Below the pieces are notes generated by a model, which had not been told where the DNA came from, ran no database searches, and worked only from the letters and a program-made list of their open reading frames with translations. From Rs1 sp000416275 (lineage in GTDB: Bacteria > Pseudomonadota > Gammaproteobacteria > Pseudomonadales > Balneatricaceae), in assembly GCA_965243635.1 (NCBI GenBank), contig OZ251574.1:2356001-2420000 (forward strand): a DNA stretch of 64,000 nucleotides, read 5' to 3'. This document shows, piece after piece, positions 16,035-25,200 of the stretch. Every line of letters begins with the position of its first letter. Position 1 is the first letter of the stretch. The position numbers and the translations under genes were made by a program.

Positions 16035-18689
16035 ATGATGACTAGCATCCATCGCTACACTGCACTGGTTATTGCTCTTGTGCTGTTGTTGATCTCTCTG
16101 AGTGGCATAATTATCAGCCTTGAGGAAAATTACCGCAACTGGAAATATCCTCAGCTCTACAGCACCAAAGTAGCTTCTGCCCCCTTGAATTTAGCTGGGA
16201 CAGTAGCACAAATTCGCCTGGCAAATCCTGCGTTGATCATCGAGCAAATCGTGGTTAAAAAGCAAGCTTGGATCCAGGTAAAAGGACTGACTTCGATTGA
16301 TCAAGATCAAAGCCACTTTTGGCTTATCGATCCAGAAAGCGGCAAGTTACTCGATGAACGGCCAAAAATAGCATTTTTCGAATTTAATCTAGCCCTGCAT
16401 AAATCGCTACTGTCCGGGGAAATTGGCCAGTGGTTAGCAGGCGCCGTGACCTTGTTGCTATCCCTGATCTTGCTCAGTGGGTTAATCAGTTATTTACCGC
16501 TTAAAATCAACCGTTGGTTGGCCTCGTTAGATGTTCGAGCCAATCAAAAACGTGGTCGATCATTTTGGTTGCATTTACACTCGATCATTGGCATCTACAG
16601 TTTGTTTTTTGTTTTATCGTCGAGTGTCACTGGAGTGAATTTAAGCTTTTCATGGGCAGCTAACAGTACTTATTGGTTGAGTGGTTTAAGTAAACAGAGC
16701 GCGATTACCGCTGAATCAAACGCCAATGATGATCTAGAACTTCCGGAACAGCATTTAGCGCAAGAGTTTCCCAGGATTTGGTCGCAAGTCCATCAATCGT
16801 TGAGTGAGAGCCAATATTATAGAATCGACTGGCCCTACGTCGATGACTTATACGATGTTTATCGAGTGCAGTCACCAGCGGTGGATAGTTTGCAGATAGA
16901 CTGCAAAAAATTGGGCTGTCAGACCTGGCTCTATGATCGTATCGATGGCAGTTTGCTGGAGAGCATCACCAGTGATAACTTCAATCTAGCCACTAAATTT
17001 CAGGCGGCGATCTTGCCGGTTCACACCGGACTCGCTTTTGGATCGCTAGGTAAGTGGCTGATGCTGTCTAGTACACTGGCCTGTTTTCTGCTCAGTCTTT
17101 CGGGGACTTGGCTCTATCTTGCAAAACTCAATAAAGGGGTTAAGTTAAAGCGCGCTCTAAAGCTGGCGCAGCCAGTTGCGAACGGTCTCGAGGCTAAGCT
17201 AGCCTTGATTGAACGCTGTAGCTCCTCAGTTAAAGTGATCTACATCAGTCACAGTGGCAATGCTCAACTGGCAGCCAGCCAGGCAGTGGCTCAGCTATCA
17301 CGCGCTGGCTTTGTCGCAAGTTTATATCGCGGCGATCAATATCAGCAATTTTTAACCGCTGATAGCGATGCTGTTTTTCTGTTTTACATCAGCACCACCG
17401 GTGCTGGAGAAGTGCCGGGCAATGCCGGCGATTTACTGCGTCAGTTACGACAGTTCAAGGGACGGCTCAACTATGCGGTGTTCGCCTTAGGAGATCGGGC
17501 CTATCCGGATTTCTGTCTCGCAGGAGAGCTTCTGTCAGCGGCATTAGCAGGGGAGAATAATGTCGAATTAATGGCGTTAAAAAAGTCAGAACAGCTCTGG
17601 TTGGAAGATTCACAGCGCTGGTTATTAGCGCTGGTACCAATCATAGCCAGCAGTGCGCAATGGGCCTATATTGAAGAGCATCAACTGCTGATTACCCCCG
17701 GCGGAGCTGAATCTCTACAAGAGCGCAGATTAACCTTAAACAATAAAACTCAATTGACCAGAGACGGCGCCAAAAGTACTGTGTTTCACTTGCAGTTTAA
17801 CGGTGATTTAAGCTATAGAGTTGGTGATCTACTCGGGATTTATGCTGAGAATAACCGCGACGATGTCCGCTGGATTATCCAGCGTCTAGGATTTGATGCA
17901 GAGCAATTAGTGCCGTTTGAAAAACGTAGTTTGAGGATTGAGCAACTACTTGCAGAGCACTTGTGTCTCTACCCTATAGCCAAGTCGCTGCATCCTGAAT
18001 TTCCAACCACTGAGCTTAAATTAGATCTTAAATCGATGTTAATTAAAATACCAAACTGGTATCCCTCGATCGATTTTTTACTGCAAAACTTAGTTAAATT
18101 ACGCCCTAGATATTACTCAATCGCCAGCTGTCCAAAGCAGAGTGAATCTTTAGATCTATGTGTCGCTCTGCTGCAAGTTGATCGGCAAAAGTATGGTATG
18201 TGCTCCGGCTTTCTCTGTCAGCGGCTGGAGCGCCGCCAGAGTGTGCGGGCTTTCGTCAAACCCAATAATCACTTTCAACTACCCTCGGTAGATAAAAATA
18301 TTATTATGATAGCGACGGGATCAGGGGTGGCTCCCTATATTGGCTTTATGCAGGCGCGGATCAAAAACAGTGGTGCGCAGAATTGGTTGATTCTAGGTAA
18401 TCGTCATCCTGAGAAAGATTATTTGTTCGAACAGCAGCTTAATAACTGGTCGCAATGCAACAATGTACGACTGGATTTATCTTTCTCCAGAGTGACCAAC
18501 GGGCAGTACGTACAACAGCATATAAAACAGAACTGGTCACAGATAATAGCGCAGCTTCGCGATGGTGCGGTGGTTTATGTCTGCGGTTCTCGCCAATTGG
18601 GGGATGCGATTAGAGAAATATTTAGTGATCATGAACTCTGGCCTCTCTGGCTGGAAAACCAACAGTACCGCGAAGATATTTTCGGTTAG
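16035..18689 (+). CDS. PepSY membrane domain fused to flavodoxin and FAD/NAD(P)H reductase (ferric-chelate reductase)
   Basis: 884 residues. The N-terminal half is a PepSY-associated membrane protein with helices near residues 8-28, 133-153, 182-205 and 335-358. A flavodoxin domain follows (about 395-530; 'VIYISHSGNAQLAASQA', 'STTGAGEVPGNAGDLL', 'FALGDRAYPDF'). The C-terminal 330 residues are a CysJ/cytochrome-P450-reductase-like module with the FAD motif 'RPRYYSIAS', 'GMCSGFLCQRL', the nucleotide motif 'MIATGSGVAPYIGFMQ' and the terminal 'YREDIFG'. The predicted role is to pass electrons from NAD(P)H through FAD and FMN across the inner membrane to reduce an imported or periplasmic ferric chelate. 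Its position between DUF2271 and FecBCDE-like genes supports this. Confidence 0.88.
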   Translation: MMTSIHRYTALVIALVLLLISLSGIIISLEENYRNWKYPQLYSTKVASAPLNLAGTVAQIRLANPALIIEQIVVKKQAWIQVKGLTSIDQDQSHFWLIDPESGKLLDERPKIAFFEFNLALHKSLLSGEIGQWLAGAVTLLLSLILLSGLISYLPLKINRWLASLDVRANQKRGRSFWLHLHSIIGIYSLFFVLSSSVTGVNLSFSWAANSTYWLSGLSKQSAITAESNANDDLELPEQHLAQEFPRIWSQVHQSLSESQYYRIDWPYVDDLYDVYRVQSPAVDSLQIDCKKLGCQTWLYDRIDGSLLESITSDNFNLATKFQAAILPVHTGLAFGSLGKWLMLSSTLACFLLSLSGTWLYLAKLNKGVKLKRALKLAQPVANGLEAKLALIERCSSSVKVIYISHSGNAQLAASQAVAQLSRAGFVASLYRGDQYQQFLTADSDAVFLFYISTTGAGEVPGNAGDLLRQLRQFKGRLNYAVFALGDRAYPDFCLAGELLSAALAGENNVELMALKKSEQLWLEDSQRWLLALVPIIASSAQWAYIEEHQLLITPGGAESLQERRLTLNNKTQLTRDGAKSTVFHLQFNGDLSYRVGDLLGIYAENNRDDVRWIIQRLGFDAEQLVPFEKRSLRIEQLLAEHLCLYPIAKSLHPEFPTTELKLDLKSMLIKIPNWYPSIDFLLQNLVKLRPRYYSIASCPKQSESLDLCVALLQVDRQKYGMCSGFLCQRLERRQSVRAFVKPNNHFQLPSVDKNIIMIATGSGVAPYIGFMQARIKNSGAQNWLILGNRHPEKDYLFEQQLNNWSQCNNVRLDLSFSRVTNGQYVQQHIKQNWSQIIAQLRDGAVVYVCGSRQLGDAIREIFSDHELWPLWLENQQYREDIFG

Positions 18690-18776
18690 TGGGACAGCAT
18701 TCATTCTTAATAGCGCTGCTGTAGGGAGTGTAATGATTGTTAATCACCTTGATTAACTGTTGACAGAATAAAGAAA

Positions 18777-18795
18777 GCTAATGATAATGCGTCCC
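18777..18795. promoter_or_regulatory. Possible Fur box before the binding-protein gene
   Basis: GCTAATGATAATGCGTCCC matches the left part of the Fur consensus (AATGATAAT) but not the right. TAATGATTGTTAATCA at about 18731-18746 is a second candidate. Both lie within 90 bp upstream of the start codon. Confidence 0.45.
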
Positions 18796-18815
18796 ATTTG
18801 AGAAAGGGTTGTATT

Positions 18816-19748
18816 ATGTTGTTTAAAAAGGTTGGTCACTGTCTTGTTGTGGGTGTTATCTCAATGCTTTCACTGCCGGTTTTTTCTGCGGTTATTGAGC
18901 ATGAGTTGGGGAGCACGCAAGTGCCTGATAGCCCCCAGCGTATTGTGGTGCTTGAATTTAGTTTCGTCGATGCACTGGCCGCTGTCAATGTCGCCCCAGT
19001 CGGCCTCGCCGATGACAATAAGCCCGAGCGAATAGTCGCAGCTTATCGTAAAATTATCGGTAGTGATTGGATCTCGGTCGGTACTCGCAAGACGCCAAGT
19101 TTAGAGTTGACTGCCTCTTTAAAGCCCGATTTAATCATCGCTGATAAGAAACGTCACTCTGCCGCTTATGCGACACTCTCTGAAATTGCACCAACGATTG
19201 TTTTAGACAGCCTAGTGGGTGACTACCCAGCGGCTGTTAAGCAGATGTCTGTGATTGGTAACGCGCTGGGTAAAGAAGAAGAAATGGAACAGCGCATTAC
19301 AGAGCACAAAGCAAAAATTGCGGCTTACGCAGAGACATTTAAGGCGCTTAGCGATGGCATGTACGTGCAGTTTGCAACAGCTAGAGCTTCCCGTCTTACT
19401 TTGCACAGCGCCTCTTCGTATAACGGCTCGCTACTGAATGCTTTTGGCTTTAGCTCTAAATTAAATCCTACAGATGGCGATGCTCGGGCGAATTTCTATG
19501 TGCCGACTACTTTGGAGCAGCTGTCTGAACTGAATCCAGAGGTGTTGATTTTGGGCAACTACGCGGACGTTACTATTATCGATCAGTGGAAAAATGAAGC
19601 GCTTTATCAGAACTTGAGTGCAGTTAAAGCTGGAAAAGTCTTCCATGTTGACGCGCACAGTTGGTCTAGATTACGCGGCATGGTCGCTGCGGAATCAACG
19701 GCTGAAGATCTCTCTGCAATAATGAAAAAAATTAGTGCCAAAAAGTAG
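18816..19748 (+). CDS. Ferric-chelate periplasmic binding protein (FecB/FepB type)
   Basis: 310 residues from the ATG at 18816, where AGAAAGGG provides a ribosome site and a signal peptide begins; a TTG six codons upstream is less likely. It belongs to the PF01497 cluster of ferric-siderophore and cobalamin binding proteins: 'PQRIVVLEFSFVDALAAVNVAPVGLAD', then 'PSLELTASLKPDLIIAD', 'EIAPTIVLD' and a C-terminal 'LSAVKAGKVFHVDAHSW'. It delivers a ferric chelate to the permeases encoded immediately downstream; the permease GTG start overlaps its stop. Dicitrate or a hydroxycarboxylate chelate is plausible from the FecB resemblance, but specificity cannot be read from the sequence. Confidence 0.9.
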   Translation: MLFKKVGHCLVVGVISMLSLPVFSAVIEHELGSTQVPDSPQRIVVLEFSFVDALAAVNVAPVGLADDNKPERIVAAYRKIIGSDWISVGTRKTPSLELTASLKPDLIIADKKRHSAAYATLSEIAPTIVLDSLVGDYPAAVKQMSVIGNALGKEEEMEQRITEHKAKIAAYAETFKALSDGMYVQFATARASRLTLHSASSYNGSLLNAFGFSSKLNPTDGDARANFYVPTTLEQLSELNPEVLILGNYADVTIIDQWKNEALYQNLSAVKAGKVFHVDAHSWSRLRGMVAAESTAEDLSAIMKKISAKK

Positions 19749-20721
19749 CCTCTACCTCTTATTAAGCGGCTTGTTTGTTCTCGCGGTGCTCGCCTCTCTC
19801 AGTAGTGGTGGGCGCTCTGATGTCGGTTTAAACGAGTTGTTTGGTGTCTTTAATGGATCCAACAGTGCACTAGCCAATACGGTGATGATTGATATTCGCT
19901 TGCCTCGCACGGTCTGTGCTGCACTGATTGGTATCTGTCTTGGCCTGTCAGGCTTGATATTACAAGCAGTTACCCGTAATCCTTTAGCTTCGCCGTCGAT
20001 ATTGGGTATCAACCAAGGGGCGGCATTAGGCTTAGTTGCCACGTTAGTTTTCCCGCAAGCTGCCGCGATTGGTGTGGGCTTTCTATCGGTCACTGGTGCG
20101 ATTGTCGCCGGTGGGCTGACCTTTATTATTGCCGGTGGACTGCAGGGCAAACTAAACTCCTTGCGTCTGATTCTTGGGGGGATAACAGTGGGGGCGTTTG
20201 CCTATGCTTTTGCCCGCTTCGCGCTCACTTTAGATGATGATGTTGCCAGTGCGGTATTGCAGTGGTCAGCCGGTAATGTCGGCGATGTGCGCTGGCCCGA
20301 TGCGCAGCTGCTTATCGGCTGGAGTGTGCTGGGGATGGTGATTACGCTGCTGTTGTCGCATCGCTTTAATTTGTTGGCACTCGGCGACTCATCGGCGCAG
20401 GGGCTAGGTGCTGACCCTCGCGTGACCTTATTGATCGGTACCCTTTTAGCGGCGGTGTTGGCCGGTGTCTGCGTGTCTATCGCCGGCCCGATTGCCTTTG
20501 TCGGTATTGTGATTCCGCATGTTTGCCGCTATTTATTTGGTTTAGATTATCGGGTCTTGGTCGGTGCTGTGTCTTTAACGGGAGCGACCTTGATGGTAAT
20601 CGGTGATGCCTTATCTAAATGGATGGGTGGACCGAGTGAAATGCCAATTGGGGTGGTTGTGGCCCTGATCGGCGCGCCGTACTTTCTGTATCAAACCTTT
20701 ATGGAAAAAGATTTAGGATGA
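19735..20721 (+). CDS. Iron-chelate ABC transporter permease (FecC type)
   Basis: 328 residues, GTG start overlapping the binding-protein gene by 14 bp. FecCD family with about nine to ten helices. Visible hallmarks are 'IRLPRTVCAALIGICLGLSGLILQAVTRNPLASPSILGINQGAALG' and, near the C terminus, 'GPIAFVGIVIPHVCRYLFG', the loop that contacts the ATPase. It forms the inner-membrane channel with the next gene product. The overlap on both sides indicates translational coupling within the uptake operon. Confidence 0.93.
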   Translation: MPKSSLYLLLSGLFVLAVLASLSSGGRSDVGLNELFGVFNGSNSALANTVMIDIRLPRTVCAALIGICLGLSGLILQAVTRNPLASPSILGINQGAALGLVATLVFPQAAAIGVGFLSVTGAIVAGGLTFIIAGGLQGKLNSLRLILGGITVGAFAYAFARFALTLDDDVASAVLQWSAGNVGDVRWPDAQLLIGWSVLGMVITLLLSHRFNLLALGDSSAQGLGADPRVTLLIGTLLAAVLAGVCVSIAGPIAFVGIVIPHVCRYLFGLDYRVLVGAVSLTGATLMVIGDALSKWMGGPSEMPIGVVVALIGAPYFLYQTFMEKDLG

Positions 20722-21725
20722 GTACTGTTTACTCACAGCGCCGAGCGCTCAGCGTTGGTCTGATTTTGTCACTGTGTATTGTGCTGGTTTTTATTGGCTC
20801 ATTATCCGCAGGTGCGGTGGCTATTTCATGGCAAGTTATTATTAACACCTTATTTGACCTTGAAGGTGAGCAACAAACCTATATTATCCTCAATTCACGT
20901 TTGCCACGCAGCTTACTGGCGCTGCTGGTGGGTGGGTGCTTGGCGATCTCCGGAACTATTATTCAAGGATTGTTGCGCAATCCGCTGGCGAGTCCCAAAA
21001 TAATAGGCATTAATGCCGGGGCGGCACTGGCTGTTTGTTTGATGACGCTGCTGTTACCTGATTTACCGATGACATACTTGCCCTTGGCTGCAGTGCTTGG
21101 CGGAACCTTAGCGGCGTTAATTGTATATTTAGGCTCACACTGGCGAGAGTCTTCGATGACAAGGTTGGTCTTAATCGGTATCGCGGTGGGCTTTGTCTGC
21201 GAGGCGGGTATCGATTATATCTTGATAAGCTCGCCTCCCTATCAGTTTTCCACACCTTTAGTATGGTTGACCGGCTCGCTCTGGTCACGCGGTTGGAGCC
21301 ATTTAGCGATGAGCTGGCATCTGCTGATCGGCTTGCTTATCAGTGCGTTAATTTTAAGTTATCGATTGGATTTGATTCGCTTAGGAGCTGTGCACGCTAA
21401 GGGATTGGGCGTGAATGTCGGTTTCGAGCGTTTCTTACTGTTGGCTATCGCCACTTTGTTGGCCAGTATTAGTGTCAGTGTGGTGGGGGTGTTGGGTTTT
21501 GTCGGCTTAATGGCGCCACACATTGCCCGCAGTTTAGTCGGCGGCAGTCATCGCACTTTAATACCTATCGCCATTTTAGTGGGGATGCTACTGGTGGTGC
21601 TAGCAGATGCCTGCGGTCGTGCGATAGCACCGCCGATAGAGATCTCTGCAGGTATTCTCACCGCCTTGTTTGGCGGTCCTTTCTTTATTTATATTCTTCT
21701 TAAAATGGGTAGCACAGAGTCTTGA
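20718..21725 (+). CDS. Iron-chelate ABC transporter permease (FecD type)
   Basis: 335 residues, ATG overlapping the previous stop by 4 bp. Second FecCD-family permease: 'SRLPRSLLALLVGGCLAISGTIIQGLLRNPLASPKIIGINAGAAL' and the coupling loop 'GVLGFVGLMAPHIARSLVGG'. It pairs with the FecC-type subunit as a heterodimer. It is followed directly by the ATPase gene with a 4-bp overlap. Confidence 0.93.
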   Translation: MSTVYSQRRALSVGLILSLCIVLVFIGSLSAGAVAISWQVIINTLFDLEGEQQTYIILNSRLPRSLLALLVGGCLAISGTIIQGLLRNPLASPKIIGINAGAALAVCLMTLLLPDLPMTYLPLAAVLGGTLAALIVYLGSHWRESSMTRLVLIGIAVGFVCEAGIDYILISSPPYQFSTPLVWLTGSLWSRGWSHLAMSWHLLIGLLISALILSYRLDLIRLGAVHAKGLGVNVGFERFLLLAIATLLASISVSVVGVLGFVGLMAPHIARSLVGGSHRTLIPIAILVGMLLVVLADACGRAIAPPIEISAGILTALFGGPFFIYILLKMGSTES

Positions 21726-22492
21726 GTATTGTCTTAGAAAAAGTATGTGCAGGTTATAGCGATTTCCAATTAAAGGATATTTCGCTGACCTTAAAAAAGG
21801 GCAGCTTTACCGCTCTGATAGGCCCTAACGGCTGTGGTAAATCGACTTTATTAAATGCTATCTCACGGGTAATACCTTTGCGCTCAGGCTCGATTTGCAT
21901 TGAGGGAAAAGATTTATCAAAGACCAAAAACAAGCAAATTGCCAAAATGATGGCGATGTTGCCGCAACATCCGGTGGTGCCTAGCGCCATTAGTGTCGAG
22001 CAACTGGTCGGTTATGGGCGGGCGCCGCATCAAAATTTACTGGGTATTCGCAGTAAAGAAGATATTGAGTTCATTGAGCAGGCGCTAGAAAAAACCGCGC
22101 TTATTGCGCTGCGCAATAAGCGCTTAAGTGAACTCTCAGGGGGGCAGAGGCAGCGCGCTTTTATCGCCATGTGTCTGGCGCAAGATACCGGCTACCTGCT
22201 GTTCGATGAACCGACATCCTTTTTAGATATCCGCTACCAATTTGAAACGCTGGAATTACTGGCGGATCTTAAATCGCAGGGGCGTAGCTGTGTGGTGGTG
22301 CTGCACGACATTATGCAAGCCGCTCGCTATGCTGATGATCTGGTGATAATGCGCGATGGAGAGGTCAAGCTGCATGGCGAACCTAGCCAAGTACTCACCG
22401 AGTCTATGCTTAAAGATATTTATGATATCAACGCCAAAGTGTATGCCGATCCTGTCACAGGGACACCGGCACTGTCTTTTATCTCTGGCTGA
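21722..22492 (+). CDS. Iron-chelate ABC transporter ATPase (FecE type)
   Basis: 256 residues, TTG start overlapping the upstream stop (no ATG nearby in frame). Walker A is GPNGCGKST (about 34-42), the ABC signature is LSGGQRQRA (about 137-145) and Walker B is YLLFDEPTS, followed by the switch His in 'VVLHDIMQAARYAD'. Length and motifs fit FecE/FhuC-type ATPases. It is the last gene of the block; a small hairpin follows about 40 bp later. Confidence 0.94.
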   Translation: MSIVLEKVCAGYSDFQLKDISLTLKKGSFTALIGPNGCGKSTLLNAISRVIPLRSGSICIEGKDLSKTKNKQIAKMMAMLPQHPVVPSAISVEQLVGYGRAPHQNLLGIRSKEDIEFIEQALEKTALIALRNKRLSELSGGQRQRAFIAMCLAQDTGYLLFDEPTSFLDIRYQFETLELLADLKSQGRSCVVVLHDIMQAARYADDLVIMRDGEVKLHGEPSQVLTESMLKDIYDINAKVYADPVTGTPALSFISG

Positions 22493-22528
22493 ATACCAAA
22501 TATAGCGGGTCTGATCAGCTAAATACTT

Positions 22529-22547
22529 GGTTGCTTCTCTAGCAACC
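22529..22547 (+). terminator. Weak hairpin after the uptake operon
   Basis: GGTTGC (22529-22534) pairs with GCAACC (22542-22547) around a 7-base loop. There is no clear T tract, so it is only a tentative terminator. Confidence 0.25.
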
Positions 22548-22719
22548 TGACCGAGCACAGAATAATCTAGTGTGACTAAATCTATTGAGTGAAAGTTAAC
22601 GCTCAATGTCGTTCATGAGCGCGCTATAATTCGTTATTGCCGACGCCTCACTCCTTTAGGCTGATATGTTTATCAGGATCAATCATAGTTCATAGCTTAG
22701 AGCCTAGAGTCCTTATTTC

Positions 22720-23310
22720 TTATGCAGGTGCGCAATCGGGGGAGAGTAACTTGTGTAAGTCTCGCCGGCTATTTTCTAACAAATATAGCTGTAAGGCTTG
22801 ATCAGAGAGTGTTCTTGCGATGGAGACTGTGCCTACTAAGCGGGTGATGATTTGTAGCGCCAGTGAGTCGCTATGCTCTAGCCCCAGCTTTTCCAATTGC
22901 TTAGACATCCCCGTTAACATTGCTTGGAATGTCTGTTGATAGCTATCGCGAACTGCGTCATTGCGGTGTGCAACATCTGTGACCAAAAAGGCCAGTGGGC
23001 AAGGTGCATCTATTTGCTGAACATGTGCAAGGCTTAAATAAGCATCGATCAGTACCGTGAAATGTTCAATATTACTAATCTTGTGCTGTTCCTTAATCCA
23101 CAGAGAGCATGCTGCACCTTGTTTGATTGCCAGTGCATAGAGTGAGCTTTTAGACTTGAAGTGGGCATAAAAGGCTCCGTGAGTCATGTTTGCCTGCTTC
23201 ATTACTTGCGCGATACTAATTTGATCAAAGCCAAAGCGGCAGAACAAATCCACCGCCGCCGCTAAAATTCGCTCTCTACTTTGGCTTTTGTGCGCTGGGG
23301 TATAGGGCAT
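22720..23310 (-). CDS. TetR-family repressor
   Basis: 196 residues. The N-terminal helix-turn-helix is standard: 'RERILAAAVDLFCRFGFDQISIAQVMKQANMTHGAFYAHFKSKSSLY' (about 12-58). The C-terminal domain resembles TetR proteins of the subgroup with 'CPLAFLVTDVAHRNDAVRDSYQ', often linked to fatty-acid, quinone or solvent stress control. It is divergent from the beta-ketoacyl-ACP synthase gene about 210 bp away, so it may regulate that gene and itself. The effector is unknown. Confidence 0.88.
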   Translation of the reverse strand: MPYTPAHKSQSRERILAAAVDLFCRFGFDQISIAQVMKQANMTHGAFYAHFKSKSSLYALAIKQGAACSLWIKEQHKISNIEHFTVLIDAYLSLAHVQQIDAPCPLAFLVTDVAHRNDAVRDSYQQTFQAMLTGMSKQLEKLGLEHSDSLALQIITRLVGTVSIARTLSDQALQLYLLENSRRDLHKLLSPDCAPA

Positions 23311-23549
23311 GATTATTCTCTGCAGTGGTGATTAAGCTTGGTGAAATATCTATATATTATGTTGATCATATAAAATAAAAGTTTAGCATGCCTAGAGGCT
23401 GATTGAGAGCAGTGATTATTGAGTGGTCAATACTATTGGCCGTAATAGGCTTGGCAGTAATAGATAAATCTGTTGCTGGTTTGTCTTCTCTTTTTCTAAG
23501 AACCATAAAAGATAGATAAATATGACTGATAAGCAACGTATTGTAATTA

Positions 23550-25200
23550 CTCAAGTTTCGGGATTCAAATAAAACCAAAAATCAACACTAAGCATATGAT
23601 ATAAAACAAGTTGATGCCTCTTTGTGGTAAAATAATTGTTGTCTATACAAAATAAAATACCACAAGAGACATCAAATGAATTCTGCCACAAAGACGGGTG
23701 TTTTGCCATCACTCACTACTGATTTTCTCGAGCAATCTAACCTCAGTATCGACAATACTTTTAACTCTGCTTGGAAACACCTCGGCTTTAATAGCCTGCT
23801 ACTTCAAGCAAAATTTCATAAACGGTCTGGCGTGCCAGCGAGCGATATTGTGTATCTACTTATGCTGTGGGTTTGGCTAAAAACTCAATCGGTAGCTATG
23901 TTCTCTCGCGATGCATTATTGAGCTTTAGTGCAGCAAAAAAAGATGCCCTCTATGATCTACTCAATCGTGAAAATGTAGACTGGAGAAAGTTACAATTAT
24001 TGACCGCAAAGAAAGTGCTTAAATCTAACTCTCATGGAGGTTTAAGCGCGTTTGTTATTGATGATTCTGTGAAAATCAGGCGTGGAAAAAAGATGCCTGG
24101 CGTTTCTAGTCACTTTGATCATTTAACCGGACGCTGCGTAATGGGTCAGCAAATCGTTACGTTAGGCATCGCTAATAATTCACAATTTGTTCCTGTTGAT
24201 AATGAAATCTTCATTAGTAATGTGAGAGAGCAAACAGCCAATTCTACCTTTAAAGACCATCGCAGCATTGCTGCGAAACGTTATGCTAAATCTCAGTCTC
24301 AAACCAAACCTGAAATGGTGTGTGACATGATAGCAAGGGCGATTCGCGCAGGCATAAATGCAGATTATTTTTTGGCTGATGCATGGTTTGCCACCAAGCG
24401 CATTTTAAAAATGACAGAGACTCATTCACTGATCGCTATTGTTCGAATGAAAAGAAATAACACTAAATACAGAATACGCATCAACGGCAAGACGGAGATG
24501 CTATGTGCCAAGCAGTTATATCAACAGCACGTAAAGGGGAAATGGCAATCCCTGACTAAATTGCCTTACCAGAGCAAGTCTATTGTCGTTGAACTCAATC
24601 TAGCAGCGACGGATAAAGAGCACGATCAATGGATAAAAGTGAAGTTGTTATTTGTTCGATCTATGGATGAAAAAAAGCAACAGGCAGGTAAGAATGATTG
24701 GGCGCTTTTTTTAACAACCGATAGTCAGATGTGTGACGAGAAGATACTTGAAGTGTACGCATTACGGTGGGGTATAGAGGTATATTTCAAAGAGGCCAAA
24801 CAAAAACTTGGTTTTTTGAAAGAGCAAAGTCGTCATTACAGCGCCTATATAGCGTCGATCCATTTGACTGGGTTAAGGTTTTGTATCCTGCTATTTGTGC
24901 AGAATGAAGAAGGAGCAGCCAGTGTGAGTAAGGTGAGAAATAGCCTTGAAGAGAGCTTATGTAGTTTAAACTTTGCGAGCAAATTATGGGGACTATTTAA
25001 GGCGTTAATTACAGGCGCTTTGAGTGATATTATCGGGCTAAGTGAAGAAGATAAACGTAAAATACTGGAAAGCGTCGATCAAACAGTGGTCAATTTTTTT
25101 ACACAAGTCATGCAAATGGATAATTTTACTCTACGGCAAGAAGGCCTAGAGTAACGGGAGGAGTTCATTTTAGCTAATGAAATGAACTCCGAAACTTGAG
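23550..25200 (+). mobile_element. IS4-like insertion sequence, copy 1 (1651 bp)
   Basis: The terminal inverted repeats are CTCAAGTTTCGGGATTCA (left) and TGAACTCCGAAACTTGAG (right). A 6-bp target duplication TAATTA lies at 23544-23549 and 25201-25206. The second copy in the window (31984-35589, minus strand) is exactly the same length once its nested insertion is subtracted. Only about six amino-acid differences separate the transposases, so movement was recent. Confidence 0.95.
23676..25154 (+). CDS. IS4-like DDE transposase, copy 1
   Basis: 492 residues, intact. The DDE catalytic region is visible as 'SAFVIDDSVKIRRGKK' (first Asp), 'YFLADAWFATKR' (second Asp) and the Glu of 'YALRWGIEVYFKEAKQKLGF', the 'Y-x2-R-W-x-I-E' signature of the IS4 superfamily. 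It catalyses cut-and-paste transposition of the surrounding element. The copy at 33985-35463 differs at about six positions (for example Thr to Ala near residue 16 and Ala to Val in the EEGAAS segment). Confidence 0.95.
   Translation: MNSATKTGVLPSLTTDFLEQSNLSIDNTFNSAWKHLGFNSLLLQAKFHKRSGVPASDIVYLLMLWVWLKTQSVAMFSRDALLSFSAAKKDALYDLLNRENVDWRKLQLLTAKKVLKSNSHGGLSAFVIDDSVKIRRGKKMPGVSSHFDHLTGRCVMGQQIVTLGIANNSQFVPVDNEIFISNVREQTANSTFKDHRSIAAKRYAKSQSQTKPEMVCDMIARAIRAGINADYFLADAWFATKRILKMTETHSLIAIVRMKRNNTKYRIRINGKTEMLCAKQLYQQHVKGKWQSLTKLPYQSKSIVVELNLAATDKEHDQWIKVKLLFVRSMDEKKQQAGKNDWALFLTTDSQMCDEKILEVYALRWGIEVYFKEAKQKLGFLKEQSRHYSAYIASIHLTGLRFCILLFVQNEEGAASVSKVRNSLEESLCSLNFASKLWGLFKALITGALSDIIGLSEEDKRKILESVDQTVVNFFTQVMQMDNFTLRQEGLE

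Noticed and set aside
18562..18756. Small ORF overlapping the reductase 3' end
   Set aside because: It lies almost wholly inside the reductase gene in another frame with no ribosome site; a shadow frame.
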